Source of the DNA: Bacteroidota bacterium
Lineage (GTDB): Bacteria > Bacteroidota > Bacteroidia > Bacteroidales > JAADJA01
Length of the DNA stretch: 24,042 nt
Assembly (NCBI GenBank): GCA_024278155.1
Contig: JAJRTT010000172.1
Coordinates: forward strand, 1 to 24,042
Direction: 5' to 3'
In this document: positions 7,647-16,808 of the stretch, one piece after another
Numbering within the stretch: position 1 is the stretch's first letter
How the letters are laid out: the number at the start of each line of letters is the position of its first letter
The notes under the pieces: model-generated
What the model saw: only the letters and a program-made list of their open reading frames with translations
The model's database searches: none
Told to the model about the DNA's origin: nothing
Made by a program: the position numbers and the translations under genes

Positions 7647-9776
7647 ATGAGCAAAAAAGCAATTTCAAAAACATTCACCCTTAACGATGGTAGGGAAATA
7701 ACCATCGAAACCGGTAAACTGGCCACCCAGGCCAACGGGTCGGTAGTAGTAAAAATGGGCGACACCATGTTGTTGGCCACCGTAGTATCGAATAAAGAAG
7801 CCAAAGAAAACGTTGATTTCCTCCCTTTGTCAGTTGATTATCAGGAAAAATATGCCGCTACCGGAAGATTCCCCGGTGGGTTTTTTAAAAGGGAGGCGCG
7901 TCCCTCAGAGTACGAAATATTGATCGCACGTCTTGTTGACCGTGCTTTGCGCCCGCTTTTCAACGATGATTACCATGCAGAAACGCAGATGATAATTTCA
8001 TTGATTTCCGGTGATAGGAACACAATGCCCGATGCACTTGCTGCTTTGGCAGCTTCTTCTGCAATTGCCGTTTCGGATATCCCGTTCAATGGCCCCGTTT
8101 CGGAAGTAAGGGTTGCCAGGATCGATGGACAGTTTGTAATCAACCCATCTGTTGAGGATGTGGCAAAAGCCGATATGGAAATGATGGTGGCCGCTACCAT
8201 GGATAATATTATGATGGTGGAAGGGGAGATGAAAGAGATTTCCGAAGCCGATATGCTCGATGCATTGAAATTTGCCCATGAAGCGATCAAAGACCAATGC
8301 CGTATTCAGTTAGAGTTGGCCGAATTGGTTGGTGCAACAAAAAAGCGTGAGTATAACCACGAAGACAATGATGAAGACTTGCGCAAAGCGGTCAGGGAAG
8401 CAACCTATGACAAGATTTATGCGATCGCCAAACAAGGTACGGCAAAACATGAACGTCATGATGCCTTTCAGGCAGTAAAAGATGAGTTCATCGAATCACT
8501 TCCGGAAGAAGAAAGGGAAGAAAAAGCAGGTTTGGTCGGAAAATATTACCACGATGTGGAAAAAGAGGCCATGCGCCGGATGATCCTCGATGACAGGATT
8601 CGGCTGGATGGAAGAAAACTGGATGAAATCCGTCCCATATGGACAGAAGTGGATTATCTCCCTGCTGCCCATGGTTCTGCAATTTTCACCCGTGGCGAAA
8701 CCCAATCGCTGACTTCGGTCACCCTTGGGACAAAGATGAACGAGCAAATTATCGACGGGGTAATATTTGAAGGGAAAAGCTCCTTCATTTTGCATTATAA
8801 CTTCCCCCCATTTTCAACGGGTGAGGCCCGTTTCTTGCGCGGTACCAGCCGTCGTGAAATCGGTCACGGAAACCTGGCATTGCGTGCACTGAAACATGTT
8901 GTGCCCCCTCCAGGTGAAGAAAACCCTTATACGATCAGGATTGTTTCCGATATCATGGAGTCAAACGGTTCCTCTTCCATGGCAACAGTTTGTGCCGGGA
9001 CTTTGGCATTGATGGACGCCGGGGTGAAAATCACTAAACCGGTTTCGGGTATTGCAATGGGATTGATTACCGATGGTGGTTCTGAAAACTTTGCTGTCCT
9101 TTCCGATATCCTTGGTGACGAAGACCACCTTGGCGATATGGACTTTAAAGTAACCGGGACAAGGGATGGTATCACGGCTTGTCAGATGGATATTAAAGTT
9201 GATGGCCTTCCTTACGAAATTCTTGAGCAAGCACTTGATCAGGCAAAAGCCGGTAGGTTGCATATCCTCGATGAAATGGCAAAAACAATACAGGAACCAA
9301 GGGCCGATTACAAACCCCACGTTCCAAGGATTGAAAAAATGACGGTTCCCAAGGAATTCATTGGTGCTATCATTGGCCCCGGCGGAAAAGTAATCCAGGA
9401 AATCCAAAAAGAAACCAACTCAACGATCCTTATCGAAGAGGTTGGTGATTTTGGGATTGTTGATATTATTTGTACGGACAAGGAATCATTCGATGCCGCA
9501 AAAGCAAGGATCAAATCCATAATTGCCGTTCCCGAAGTGGGTGAGGTTTATCTCGGTACCGTCAAGAACATTACATCTTTCGGTGCCTTTATCGAAATCC
9601 TCCCGGGAAAAGAAGGTTTGTTGCACATTTCAGAGATAGATTGGAAGCACATTAAAGTGGTGGAAGATGTACTGAAAACAGGTGATAAGGTGAAGGTGAA
9701 ACTGATTGATGTTGATTCCAGGACAGGGAAACTGAAGTTGTCGAGAAAAGTATTGATCCCTAAACCTGAAAGATAG
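7647..9776 (+). CDS. pnp: Polyribonucleotide nucleotidyltransferase (PNPase)
   Basis: A phosphorolytic 3'-5' exoribonuclease of mRNA turnover, acting as a trimer in the cytosol. The 709-residue length matches the family. The first RNase PH domain carries GRFPGGFFKREARPSE (about 72-88) and DRALRPLF. The second carries FPPFSTGEARFLRGTSRREI, then SNGSSSMATVCAGTLALMDA and the active-site acids in GDEDHLGDMDFKVTGTRDG. A KH domain (IIGPGGKVIQEIQKET) follows near residue 570 and an S1 domain (GTVKNITSFGAFIEILPGKE) near 635-700. No key residue appears missing. It uses TAG as stop. Confidence 0.98.
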   Translation: MSKKAISKTFTLNDGREITIETGKLATQANGSVVVKMGDTMLLATVVSNKEAKENVDFLPLSVDYQEKYAATGRFPGGFFKREARPSEYEILIARLVDRALRPLFNDDYHAETQMIISLISGDRNTMPDALAALAASSAIAVSDIPFNGPVSEVRVARIDGQFVINPSVEDVAKADMEMMVAATMDNIMMVEGEMKEISEADMLDALKFAHEAIKDQCRIQLELAELVGATKKREYNHEDNDEDLRKAVREATYDKIYAIAKQGTAKHERHDAFQAVKDEFIESLPEEEREEKAGLVGKYYHDVEKEAMRRMILDDRIRLDGRKLDEIRPIWTEVDYLPAAHGSAIFTRGETQSLTSVTLGTKMNEQIIDGVIFEGKSSFILHYNFPPFSTGEARFLRGTSRREIGHGNLALRALKHVVPPPGEENPYTIRIVSDIMESNGSSSMATVCAGTLALMDAGVKITKPVSGIAMGLITDGGSENFAVLSDILGDEDHLGDMDFKVTGTRDGITACQMDIKVDGLPYEILEQALDQAKAGRLHILDEMAKTIQEPRADYKPHVPRIEKMTVPKEFIGAIIGPGGKVIQEIQKETNSTILIEEVGDFGIVDIICTDKESFDAAKARIKSIIAVPEVGEVYLGTVKNITSFGAFIEILPGKEGLLHISEIDWKHIKVVEDVLKTGDKVKVKLIDVDSRTGKLKLSRKVLIPKPER

Positions 9777-9815
9777 TATATGTTGTAACCATAAGCAGCT
9801 ATTTTACGTAAAATT

Positions 9816-9854
9816 TCCCGAAAGATCAGATTACAAATTCTTTCGGGATTTTTT
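9816..9854 (+). terminator. Terminator after pnp
   Basis: A perfect nine-base-pair stem TCCCGAAAG / CTTTCGGGA with a 15-base loop is followed by six T residues and another AT-rich stretch. It starts 40 bases after the pnp stop. Confidence 0.85.
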
Positions 9855-10021
9855 ATTTTACAGAACCCGTTCTTGATGAATATGTGATTTTTCAAGGACC
9901 AAAAATGAAGGTTTGGTTTTCAAATCTTCGTAAATTTATCTGAAAGAAAACGGTTTGCAATTAAAACCTGTAAACTTGTTTTCTTTCAGTTTAAATTGCT
10001 TCACAAAATGAATGGCAGCAT

Positions 10022-10885
10022 ATGAGACAGTTAAAGATTACAAAACAGGTTACCAACAGGGATACCGCTTCACTTGAGAAATACCTCCAGGAGATTGGAA
10101 GGGTGAGTTTGATCTCAGCAGAGGAAGAGGTTTCCCTTGCACAACGGATAAAACTGGGGGATAAGCAGGCATTGGAGCAATTGACCAAAGCAAACCTCCG
10201 TTTTGTGGTTTCTGTATCCAAACAATATCAAAATCAGGGATTGAGCCTTCCCGATTTGATCAACGAAGGGAACCTCGGTTTGATAAAGGCAGCCCAACGT
10301 TTCGATGAAACCAGGGGGTTTAAGTTTATTTCTTATGCCGTATGGTGGATTCGCCAATCCATTTTGCAGGCCCTTGCCGAACAATCCAGGATCGTACGCC
10401 TTCCTTTGAACAGGATAGGATCGATAAACAGGATCAATAAGGCTCACGCTAAACTTGAACAGGAATACGAAAGGGAACCAAACCTTCAGGAACTTTCAGA
10501 ATTGTTACAGTTGGAAGAAGGGGAAATAGTGGATTCCATTAAAAATGCGGGAAGGCATATTTCAATGGATGCCCCTATTGCGGCTGATGAAGATACAAGT
10601 TTATTGGAATTGTTGAAATCAGATGAGGGCAGAAGCCCTGAGAAAGGGTTGATGCACGATTCCTTGAAAATTGAAATCGAAAGGGCCATTTCCACACTTA
10701 CCCATCGCGAGGCTAATATTTTGCGCTGGTTTTATGGTCTGGGCAACAGGCCCGCAAAAACGCTTGAAGAAATATCGATGGATTACGAACTTACGCGCGA
10801 AAGGGTAAGGCAGATAAAAGAAAAAGCAATCAGGAGATTAAAGCAAACTTCAAGGAGCAAAATGCTCAAAACCTATTTGGGATAA
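10022..10885 (+). CDS. rpoD: Primary RNA polymerase sigma factor (RpoD/SigA type)
   Basis: The protein has 287 residues. Region 1.2 is DTASLEKYLQEIGRVSLIS (about 14-32). Region 2 runs from LTKANLRFVVSVSKQY to FKFISYAVWWIRQSI (about 58-113) and includes the -10 recognition helix. Region 3 includes the SMDAPI segment near 180, and region 4 has LEEISMDYELTRERVRQIKE (about 245-264), the helix-turn-helix that reads the -33 element. The long acidic region 1.1 of proteobacterial RpoD is absent, as usual in Bacteroidota. This protein should be what recognises the TTG/TAnnTTTG promoters noted here. No clear promoter was found in the 245 bases upstream. Confidence 0.96.
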   Translation: MRQLKITKQVTNRDTASLEKYLQEIGRVSLISAEEEVSLAQRIKLGDKQALEQLTKANLRFVVSVSKQYQNQGLSLPDLINEGNLGLIKAAQRFDETRGFKFISYAVWWIRQSILQALAEQSRIVRLPLNRIGSINRINKAHAKLEQEYEREPNLQELSELLQLEEGEIVDSIKNAGRHISMDAPIAADEDTSLLELLKSDEGRSPEKGLMHDSLKIEIERAISTLTHREANILRWFYGLGNRPAKTLEEISMDYELTRERVRQIKEKAIRRLKQTSRSKMLKTYLG

Positions 10886-11108
10886 ACATTTCATTATAAC
10901 CATAAATGCGCAAGCCAACCTGTTGCAGGCAGGGATTTTAATTGGTGTAATTGAGCATAGGGGTTGGCCACAAAAACATTCACCTGTATTGGTGGAGTTC
11001 GTGGCTTCTTGTGAATTGCTCGCAGATTAAAGGCATTTTTTTTATTTCGTTTTTTTTACATCTCATTTGTAATTTCTTTTTTACATTTACAGCCTAAAAA
11101 CTGGAATT

Positions 11109-11756
11109 ATGGCAAGAATGATTGCTCCTTCGTTGCTGTCTGCAAATTTTGGACAGTTGGGCGTTGATATCGAAATGTTGAACAAAAGTGCGGCCGACTA
11201 TCTTCACATTGATGTGATGGATGGTGTGTTTGTACCTAATATTTCTTTTGGGTTTCCTGTTTTGGAATATATAAATGAGCTTGCCCGAAAGCCATTGGAT
11301 GTCCACCTGATGATAGTCGATCCCGATCGTTACTTGCAGCGGTTCCGTGAAAACGGCGCCGAGATCATCAGTGTCCATTATGAAGCTTGTGCACATTTGC
11401 ACCGTACTGTTTCAGCTATTAAGGGTTTAGGGGCAAAGGCCGGGGTTGTTTTGAATCCGCATACAAATGTGTTTTTGCTTGAGGATATTATCCCGGAAAT
11501 AGATTTGGTTCTCATAATGTCGGTCAATCCGGGATATGGTGGCCAAAGCTTTATCCAAAATTCCTATTCAAAGATTTCCAGGTTAAAGGATTTGATGATC
11601 CAAAGAAAATCCAAAGCGCTTATTGAGGTTGATGGGGGTGTGGGCTTGCAAAATGCTGCCAAATTGTTTGATGTGGGTGCCGATATCCTTGTTGCCGGAA
11701 ATAGCATATTCTCTTCTGTGAGCCCTCAGCAAAAGATCATCGACTTAAAGTCTTGA
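11109..11756 (+). CDS. rpe: Ribulose-phosphate 3-epimerase
   Basis: The enzyme converts D-ribulose 5-phosphate to D-xylulose 5-phosphate in the non-oxidative pentose phosphate pathway. It is a TIM barrel of 215 residues, normal for the family. Signatures are SLLSANFGQLG at the start, LHIDVMDGVFVPNISFG (with a metal-binding His and catalytic Asp), LDVHLMIVDP, MSVNPGYGGQSF (the phosphate-gripping loop) and IEVDGGVG with the second catalytic Asp. It stands alone after rpoD, with a 223-base gap that contains no gene I can support. Confidence 0.97.
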   Translation: MARMIAPSLLSANFGQLGVDIEMLNKSAADYLHIDVMDGVFVPNISFGFPVLEYINELARKPLDVHLMIVDPDRYLQRFRENGAEIISVHYEACAHLHRTVSAIKGLGAKAGVVLNPHTNVFLLEDIIPEIDLVLIMSVNPGYGGQSFIQNSYSKISRLKDLMIQRKSKALIEVDGGVGLQNAAKLFDVGADILVAGNSIFSSVSPQQKIIDLKS

Positions 11757-11804
11757 TTGCCAATATTGTTTCCATTATATTTGAAGTAGTTCCAGGAAAT
11801 TGCT

Positions 11805-11823
11805 AAAAAGTTAAAACTTTTTT
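11805..11823 (+). terminator. Weak AT-rich terminator after rpe
   Basis: AAAAAGTT and AACTTTTT can pair around a short AA loop and run into T-rich sequence. The stem has a single G-C pair, so the call is tentative. Confidence 0.35.
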
Positions 11824-11888
11824 CATTTTTTATAGAACCTAATTGGGTTTTGTAAGTATAAGCAGGTGTATCAAAAAACTAAATAAAA

Positions 11889-12569
11889 ATGAAAACAAAG
11901 TGGACTTTTATTATTGCATTGGTCATCTTCTCTGGTTCAGCGATATTTGCGCAAACATCGGAGAGTGAAAATATGGCCAATAGTGAAAAAATTATGCCGG
12001 AAGTGAATCAGGAAGTCAATGATGACGCTGATGCCGGTTTTAGTTTTATCGAATTTTATGAAATTGATGAAGCAAAAGGAAAGACGGCAAAAATGCTTGG
12101 GGAGTCCCTGTTGCGTATTGAGCCGTCAGCCTCATCCAGTATTTATGATTTCACGATTCCCCAGGGTACCATTGTCAGTACCTATAAGTATTATCCGAAA
12201 GAAGCGGTTTGGGCAGTGAAATATAAAGGGAACTGGGGATTCGTGCCAGCCACAATGGTGATGCCGATGAAACAAAAACCCGTGGCTTCCAAATATACTC
12301 CTTATGACCAGGCCCCAAAGATTATTTCAAGGATCAAGTTTCAATATCCCAGTATTGCACAAAAATCGGGTATTGAAGGCAGGGTATTGTTAAAAGTTCT
12401 GGTTGGGAAAACAGGTTCGGTAAAAGAGGTGGAGGTCGTAAACAGTATCCCTGAGTTGGATGACGCTGCTGTTAAGGCTGTTAAGAATGTGAAATTCAAG
12501 CCTGGGAAATATAAAGGTAAACCCGTAGATGTTTGGGTAAGGATACCAATAGACTTCAAAATAAATTAA
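11889..12569 (+). CDS. Secreted SH3-like/TonB C-terminal domain protein, paralogue 2
   Basis: The protein has 226 residues and is a paralogue of the one at 4289 with the same order of parts. There is a cleavable-looking signal (FIIALVIFSGSAIFAQ), an acidic stretch (ESENMANSEKIMPEVNQE), a beta domain with YKYYPKEAVWAVKYKGNWGF near 98-117, and a TonB_C domain from about 143. The TonB_C domain contains KIISRIKFQYPSIAQKSG, GRVLLKVLVGKTGSV and the end VDVWVRIPIDFKIN. It again lacks both a membrane anchor and a Pro-rich linker. Unlike paralogue 1 it has no receptor gene beside it and is closed by its own terminator, so it may work in trans or have a different partner. Confidence 0.82.
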   Translation: MKTKWTFIIALVIFSGSAIFAQTSESENMANSEKIMPEVNQEVNDDADAGFSFIEFYEIDEAKGKTAKMLGESLLRIEPSASSSIYDFTIPQGTIVSTYKYYPKEAVWAVKYKGNWGFVPATMVMPMKQKPVASKYTPYDQAPKIISRIKFQYPSIAQKSGIEGRVLLKVLVGKTGSVKEVEVVNSIPELDDAAVKAVKNVKFKPGKYKGKPVDVWVRIPIDFKIN

Positions 12570-12641
12570 TTTCCATCAATATATTAATACTTTACTCTGA
12601 TTACTACAAATTAATTCTGAAAATTTTGTTTTCATAAGAAA

Positions 12642-12673
12642 GCGCCCTCCTTATAAAGTTGGGCGTTTTTTTT
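12642..12673 (+). terminator. Terminator after the second TonB-domain gene
   Basis: CGCCC pairs with GGGCG, and an inner CTT/AAG pairing closes an ATA loop. Eight T residues follow. Its 3' arm overlaps the likely -33 element of the pepD promoter. Confidence 0.75.
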
Positions 12674-12690
12674 ATATTGTCCTATCTTTG
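12659..12690 (+). promoter_or_regulatory. Promoter of pepD, overlapping the upstream terminator
   Basis: TATCTTTG at 12683-12690 is a full -7 match. The TTG at 12659-12661, 21 bases before it, is the best -33 candidate and lies at the junction of the terminator's loop side and 3' stem. The ATG follows 26 bases after the -7 box. Confidence 0.55.
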
Positions 12691-12716
12691 CTTTTTTATT
12701 TTTAAAACTAAATATT

Positions 12717-14183
12717 ATGGATACACAAATAGCACAATTGAAACCAACAGAATTATGGTATTATTTTAATGAAGTCCTTCAAATTCCACGTCCTTCCAAA
12801 AAAGAGGATAAGATCATTGATTATCTATTGGCTTTTGGGAAAAAACATAATTTGGAAACTGTACAGGACGAAGTCAGGAATGTGTTGATCCGAAAACCAG
12901 CTACCAAAGGTTATGAAGGGTTAAAGTCCGCTGTTTTGCAGTCCCATATAGATATGGTGTGCGAAAAGAACAGTGATGTCGGCCATGATTTTGAGAACGA
13001 TCCCATTAATGCCTATATTGAAGATGGCTGGATAAAAGCCCATGGGACTACCTTGGGAGCGGATGACGGAATCGGCGTGGCTGCCCAATTGGCGATTTTG
13101 GCATCTGATGATATTGAACATGGCCCCATTGAGTGTTTATTTACTATTGATGAGGAAACAGGGCTCACAGGTGCTTTTGGTTTAAGGCCCGGGTTTTTGA
13201 AGAGCGAAATTTTACTCAATCTCGATTCTGAAGATGAAGGGGAGTTATATATTGGGTGTGCCGGGGGAAAAGACACCATTATATCCATACCATATAATAA
13301 GGAGGAAGTTGAAAAGGGATATTCATTTCTGAAAATCCAGGTTTCGGGATTGGTAGGAGGGCATTCCGGGGATGATATCCAAAAGGGAAGGGGAAACGCA
13401 AATAAACTATTGAACCGCCTTTTATGGAACGCTGCCGATAATTTCGGAATCCGCCTGGTTGAATTTGATGGGGGAAACCTTCGAAATGCGATTGCCAGGG
13501 AAGCTTTTGCGATCGTTGGTGTTCCCGGATCCAATGAAACTGCCTTTAAAGATTATATAAAAGAATACAAGGATATTGCAAGGGCAGAATATAAGGTAAC
13601 GGAGCCTGAATTGGACATTGCATTTACAGAAGCTGCTTCACCGGATTATTTTATGGATTTGGTTTCACAAGGTAAATTATTGGATTCATTATATGCCTGT
13701 CCACATGGTGTTATTGCCTGGTCGGCCGAAATCCCCGATTTTGTTGAAACATCCACAAACCTCGCTTCTGTGAAGACGCAAGATGATAAAATAATTGTAA
13801 CTACCAGTCAACGTAGTTCCGTTGAATCGGCAAAGGATGATGTTTGTAACATGGTGGCAAGTGTATTCCGGCTCGCCAGAGCACAAATAGAGCATACGGA
13901 TGGCTATCCGGGCTGGACACCCAATCCCGTTTCGGAAATATTGAGTGTCACCGAATCCGTATATCAAAGTCTCTTTAAAGTGAAGCCCAAAGTACTTGCC
14001 ATCCACGCCGGGCTGGAATGTGGCCTGATAGGGGATACATATCCCAAGATGGACATGATTTCGTTTGGGCCTACTATTAAAGGTGCACATTCCCCTGATG
14101 AGCGGCTGGATATTGAAACGGTCAGGAAGTTTTGGGACCTGACAATTGATGTATTGAAGAATATCCCTCATGAAAAGGTATAA
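12717..14183 (+). CDS. pepD: Aminoacyl-histidine dipeptidase (peptidase D, M20 family)
   Basis: A cytosolic zinc dipeptidase that cleaves Xaa-His and other dipeptides. The 488 residues match the PepD family (about 485). Metal-site motifs are LQSHIDMVCEKN (His77, Asp79), TTLGADDGIG (Asp116 or Asp117), IDEETGLTGAFGL (Glu146 or Glu147) and LLNLDSEDEGE. The lid or dimerisation domain carries VSGLVGGHSGDDIQKGRGNA. The C-terminal catalytic half includes IHAGLECGLIGD and SFGPTIKGAHSPDERLDIET, with the last zinc histidine. It has its own promoter and is followed after 22 bases by the TPR regulator. Confidence 0.95.
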   Translation: MDTQIAQLKPTELWYYFNEVLQIPRPSKKEDKIIDYLLAFGKKHNLETVQDEVRNVLIRKPATKGYEGLKSAVLQSHIDMVCEKNSDVGHDFENDPINAYIEDGWIKAHGTTLGADDGIGVAAQLAILASDDIEHGPIECLFTIDEETGLTGAFGLRPGFLKSEILLNLDSEDEGELYIGCAGGKDTIISIPYNKEEVEKGYSFLKIQVSGLVGGHSGDDIQKGRGNANKLLNRLLWNAADNFGIRLVEFDGGNLRNAIAREAFAIVGVPGSNETAFKDYIKEYKDIARAEYKVTEPELDIAFTEAASPDYFMDLVSQGKLLDSLYACPHGVIAWSAEIPDFVETSTNLASVKTQDDKIIVTTSQRSSVESAKDDVCNMVASVFRLARAQIEHTDGYPGWTPNPVSEILSVTESVYQSLFKVKPKVLAIHAGLECGLIGDTYPKMDMISFGPTIKGAHSPDERLDIETVRKFWDLTIDVLKNIPHEKV

Positions 14184-14205
14184 AAACCAATATTAATCCC
14201 TATAG

Positions 14206-16323
14206 ATGTTTAAATTGTTGAAGATAATTGACGTAGATTGCGAAATGTTAAATGGACTGACAAAACATTTTTTCATTAAATTGTTTTTAAAAGGCATCGT
14301 ACTATTTGGTTTCCCGGGATATGGTTTTGGCCAAAACCTAAATATCGACAGTGTTTTCAATGAAGCACAAGCACTTTCACCAAACGCCCAAATCGAAACC
14401 TACCTTAAATTAACCAATAACGAAAACCTCAGGCTTTTGCAAAAACTGAGGATGGCCGATTCTGCCGTAAACCTATCTGTTGTTGTTGGGGACAAAAAAT
14501 TATTGTTTAGGGCGTATTATGAAAAAGCAATGGCACATATCAATATGAACCAAACCGGCCTTGCACGTGAAAACCTGACAATTGCCGAGGGATATATTGC
14601 TAAGGGCGATTTGAATGCCAAGGCCAAACTGGATTTTGCTTATGGCGATATACTTCTGGGGTCGCATAAATACGATTCCGCCATAGCTGTTGTATCAAAC
14701 GGACTTGAACTGACGGTGGTTTTGAATGACTCGGTACATATTGCGACCGCATATACACATCTTGGTTATTGCTATTTCGTTTCTTCTGAATTCAACAAAT
14801 CAATAGAAGCGTATATTAATGCCCTGGCATATAACTCCACAATTAAAACCGAAAGTATTTATGTTAGCTCTTATAGCAATATCGGTTTATGCTACCTGCG
14901 GATGGACGATTATACAAATGCCCTGAAGTATTTGCTTCTCGCTTTGGAATACAAGGCCGGTAATTCGGTTAATGTTGGGAACCTTTTTACTTCGATTGCC
15001 ATTATATATGCCGAAACCGAAAAATACGATAAAGCGCTGCAATATTTCAATATGTCGATAGAAAACTTCTATTTATGGGGCGATTCTGTTAGTATAGCCG
15101 GTACATATTCTAATTTAGGTACACTTTATATTACCATTGGGGATACTTTAAAAGCTATTGAAAAAATTAATTCGTCGATTGGCTTTTTCCGCAAATTGGA
15201 CATGGATGTGCAATCGGCACTTATTGCCCTGAACCTTGCCGATATTTTCGAGGGAATGGGCCAGCCCGATTCGGCCATTAAAATACTCGACTATTCGGAA
15301 AAAGTACTTGCCAGGCACGGTAACAAATACCACCTTGCCCTTGTTTACAGCAATAAGGGCCATATTTATGCCAAAGCCGGGAATGTGGATAAAACAAACA
15401 AATATTTGGCAAATGCAAAAGCACTTGCTGGGGAAATACATTCACCTTCCATTATCAAGCAAGTTTATCAAGGGTATTACCTCTTGAATAAAAAGTTGGG
15501 CAATTTCGAAAAATCCCTTACATATTATATACAATACAGAACTCTCAACGATAGTATAGAGTCGGCAGAAAGCAAAAATAAAATCGAAGAAATGCTGACA
15601 AAGTACCAAACACGCGAAAAAGAAAAAGAAAACCGCTTGTTGAAACAAGAATTATTGATAAGCCGGCAAAAGGCCGCACAGCAAAAACTAAAATCACAGG
15701 TTTTTTTCATTTTTGTTATTTTGCTCGTCCTCATGATCTTTTTTGTAATTTATATTTTCAAGGTAAGGCAGCGAAAAATGAAAGAACGCCGCATTTTAAA
15801 CGAAGCCCGCCTTGAAATAATGAAAAAAAACCTGAAAATTGCGGAACATGAAAAAACAATATCTGAGCAGAACAACATATTGTTAAAGGAAGACCTGGAG
15901 CGCAAAACCGTGTTTGCCGAAGCCACTGCATCGCAATTATTGAAAAACAGCGAGATAACGACCGCGCTTATCGATGGCATCAAATCCCTTAAACCATATA
16001 CCAATTCCGAGGGCCAACACATGATAAGGACCACGCTCACAAAAATGTCGGGGTTTACATCATTGCAGAACTGGGAAATTTTTTATAGGGATTTTTCGGC
16101 CCTGAACAAAGGCTTTTTCGAACAACTCGATAATTTACCGGAATCTTTGACCGAAAACGAGAAAAAAGTCATCTGCTTCATCAAAATGGGGCTTAACACC
16201 AAGAAAATTGCAGCTATCACCTTCCAGAGCATAAACAGTATCAATGTGGCCAAAAACAGGCTAAGGAAAAAATTCAACATTGAAAATATAGAAGGCCTGC
16301 AAAAATATTTTAACGAAATGTAA
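14206..16323 (+). CDS. TPR-transmembrane-HTH regulator (LuxR-like C-terminus)
   Basis: The protein has 705 residues; an ATG at 14245 is an alternative start that leaves a cleaner signal sequence (KLFLKGIVLFGFPGYGFGQ). Residues of about 50-440 are tetratricopeptide repeats, for example SSYSNIGLCYLRMDDYTNAL and GTYSNLGTLYITIGDTLKAI. A coiled coil follows, then one membrane helix (FFIFVILLVLMIFFVIYIF, about 499-517), and a second coiled coil (ARLEIMKKNLKIAEHEK). The last 65 residues are an HTH of the GerE/LuxR type (LTENEKKVICFIKMGLNTKK, then INSINVAKNRLRKKF). The layout is periplasmic sensing outside and DNA binding inside, as in other Bacteroidota regulators of this class. The target is unknown. 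It probably shares a transcript with pepD. Confidence 0.85.
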   Translation: MFKLLKIIDVDCEMLNGLTKHFFIKLFLKGIVLFGFPGYGFGQNLNIDSVFNEAQALSPNAQIETYLKLTNNENLRLLQKLRMADSAVNLSVVVGDKKLLFRAYYEKAMAHINMNQTGLARENLTIAEGYIAKGDLNAKAKLDFAYGDILLGSHKYDSAIAVVSNGLELTVVLNDSVHIATAYTHLGYCYFVSSEFNKSIEAYINALAYNSTIKTESIYVSSYSNIGLCYLRMDDYTNALKYLLLALEYKAGNSVNVGNLFTSIAIIYAETEKYDKALQYFNMSIENFYLWGDSVSIAGTYSNLGTLYITIGDTLKAIEKINSSIGFFRKLDMDVQSALIALNLADIFEGMGQPDSAIKILDYSEKVLARHGNKYHLALVYSNKGHIYAKAGNVDKTNKYLANAKALAGEIHSPSIIKQVYQGYYLLNKKLGNFEKSLTYYIQYRTLNDSIESAESKNKIEEMLTKYQTREKEKENRLLKQELLISRQKAAQQKLKSQVFFIFVILLVLMIFFVIYIFKVRQRKMKERRILNEARLEIMKKNLKIAEHEKTISEQNNILLKEDLERKTVFAEATASQLLKNSEITTALIDGIKSLKPYTNSEGQHMIRTTLTKMSGFTSLQNWEIFYRDFSALNKGFFEQLDNLPESLTENEKKVICFIKMGLNTKKIAAITFQSINSINVAKNRLRKKFNIENIEGLQKYFNEM

Positions 16324-16341
16324 ACGGTCAGTCAACCCTGC

Positions 16342-16475
16342 TGCCCATCACAGATTGTATCTGTGATGCATGCAGACACCAACAGTTTTCAACTGTAAAC
16401 ATAAAAGTCCGTAAAGGTGCCAAGGGAGACCTTTTGCGGGCTTTAAACCCCATCAACCCTACGAGGGTTTAAGAT
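16342..16475 (+). repeat. Family-2 palindromic module, copy A, with terminator-like third hairpin
   Basis: CATCACAGAT / ATCTGTGATG (10 bp, loop TGT, 16346-16368), a 13-base linker, then ACAGTT / AACTGT (loop TTC, 16382-16396). Next comes an imperfect long stem (AGTCCGTAAAGGT against ACCTTTTGCGGGCT, 16406-16442) ending in T residues. That stem could terminate the TPR regulator transcript. The copy ends with one half of the CCCTACGAGGG palindrome; the matching half present in copy B is missing. Confidence 0.85.
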
Positions 16476-16488
16476 AAAACCAATGTAC

Positions 16489-16518
16489 TTGTTTTGTGTG
16501 AAAATTTTATTAATTTTG
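16489..16518 (+). promoter_or_regulatory. Bacteroidota-type promoter of the DUF1640 gene
   Basis: TTG at 16489-16491, 19 bases, and TAATTTTG at 16511-16518: a full consensus match, only 14 bases before the ATG at 16533. It lies inside an upstream in-frame extension that starts at 16494, so the downstream ATG is the true start. Confidence 0.85.
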
Positions 16519-16532
16519 CTAAAAAAACAATT

Positions 16533-16808
16533 ATGACAGGCGCAATAACCTTCGATACGTTGGCGTATGCCAAAAAACTTATAGCTGTTGGGGTTCCTTC
16601 AAAACAAGCAGAAGTGCAAGCTGAAACATTTGCCGAGATAATAGACGAGCGCATTGCCACTAAGCGTGACATGAAAGAACTCGAAATAACACTTAGAAGG
16701 GACATGAAAGAACTCGAATCCCGGATAACTGCAAGTATAATCAAATGGGTTGCAGGGATGTTGGTAGCCCAGGCAGCTGTTGTAGCAACATTGGTCAAAC
16801 TCCTATAG
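16533..16808 (+). CDS. DUF1640-type coiled-coil membrane-anchored protein
   Basis: The protein has 91 residues. The head ITFDTLAYAKKLIAVGVPSK and the following QAEVQAETFAEII are typical of the DUF1640/CCDC90 family, which also includes the mitochondrial MCUR1 relatives. A short coiled coil with the phrase RDMKELE given twice (about 49-65) leads to a C-terminal membrane helix (WVAGMLVAQAAVVATLVKLL, 72-91). The known family architecture is head, neck, stalk and anchor, usually trimeric. The stalk here is very short. The bacterial role is not known to me. The gene carries its own promoter and is flanked on both sides by near-identical palindromic modules. Confidence 0.8.
   Translation: MTGAITFDTLAYAKKLIAVGVPSKQAEVQAETFAEIIDERIATKRDMKELEITLRRDMKELESRITASIIKWVAGMLVAQAAVVATLVKLL

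Noticed and set aside
10886..11108. Possible small RNA gene between rpoD and rpe
   Set aside because: Only weak imperfect inverted repeats and no convincing promoter-terminator pair were seen.
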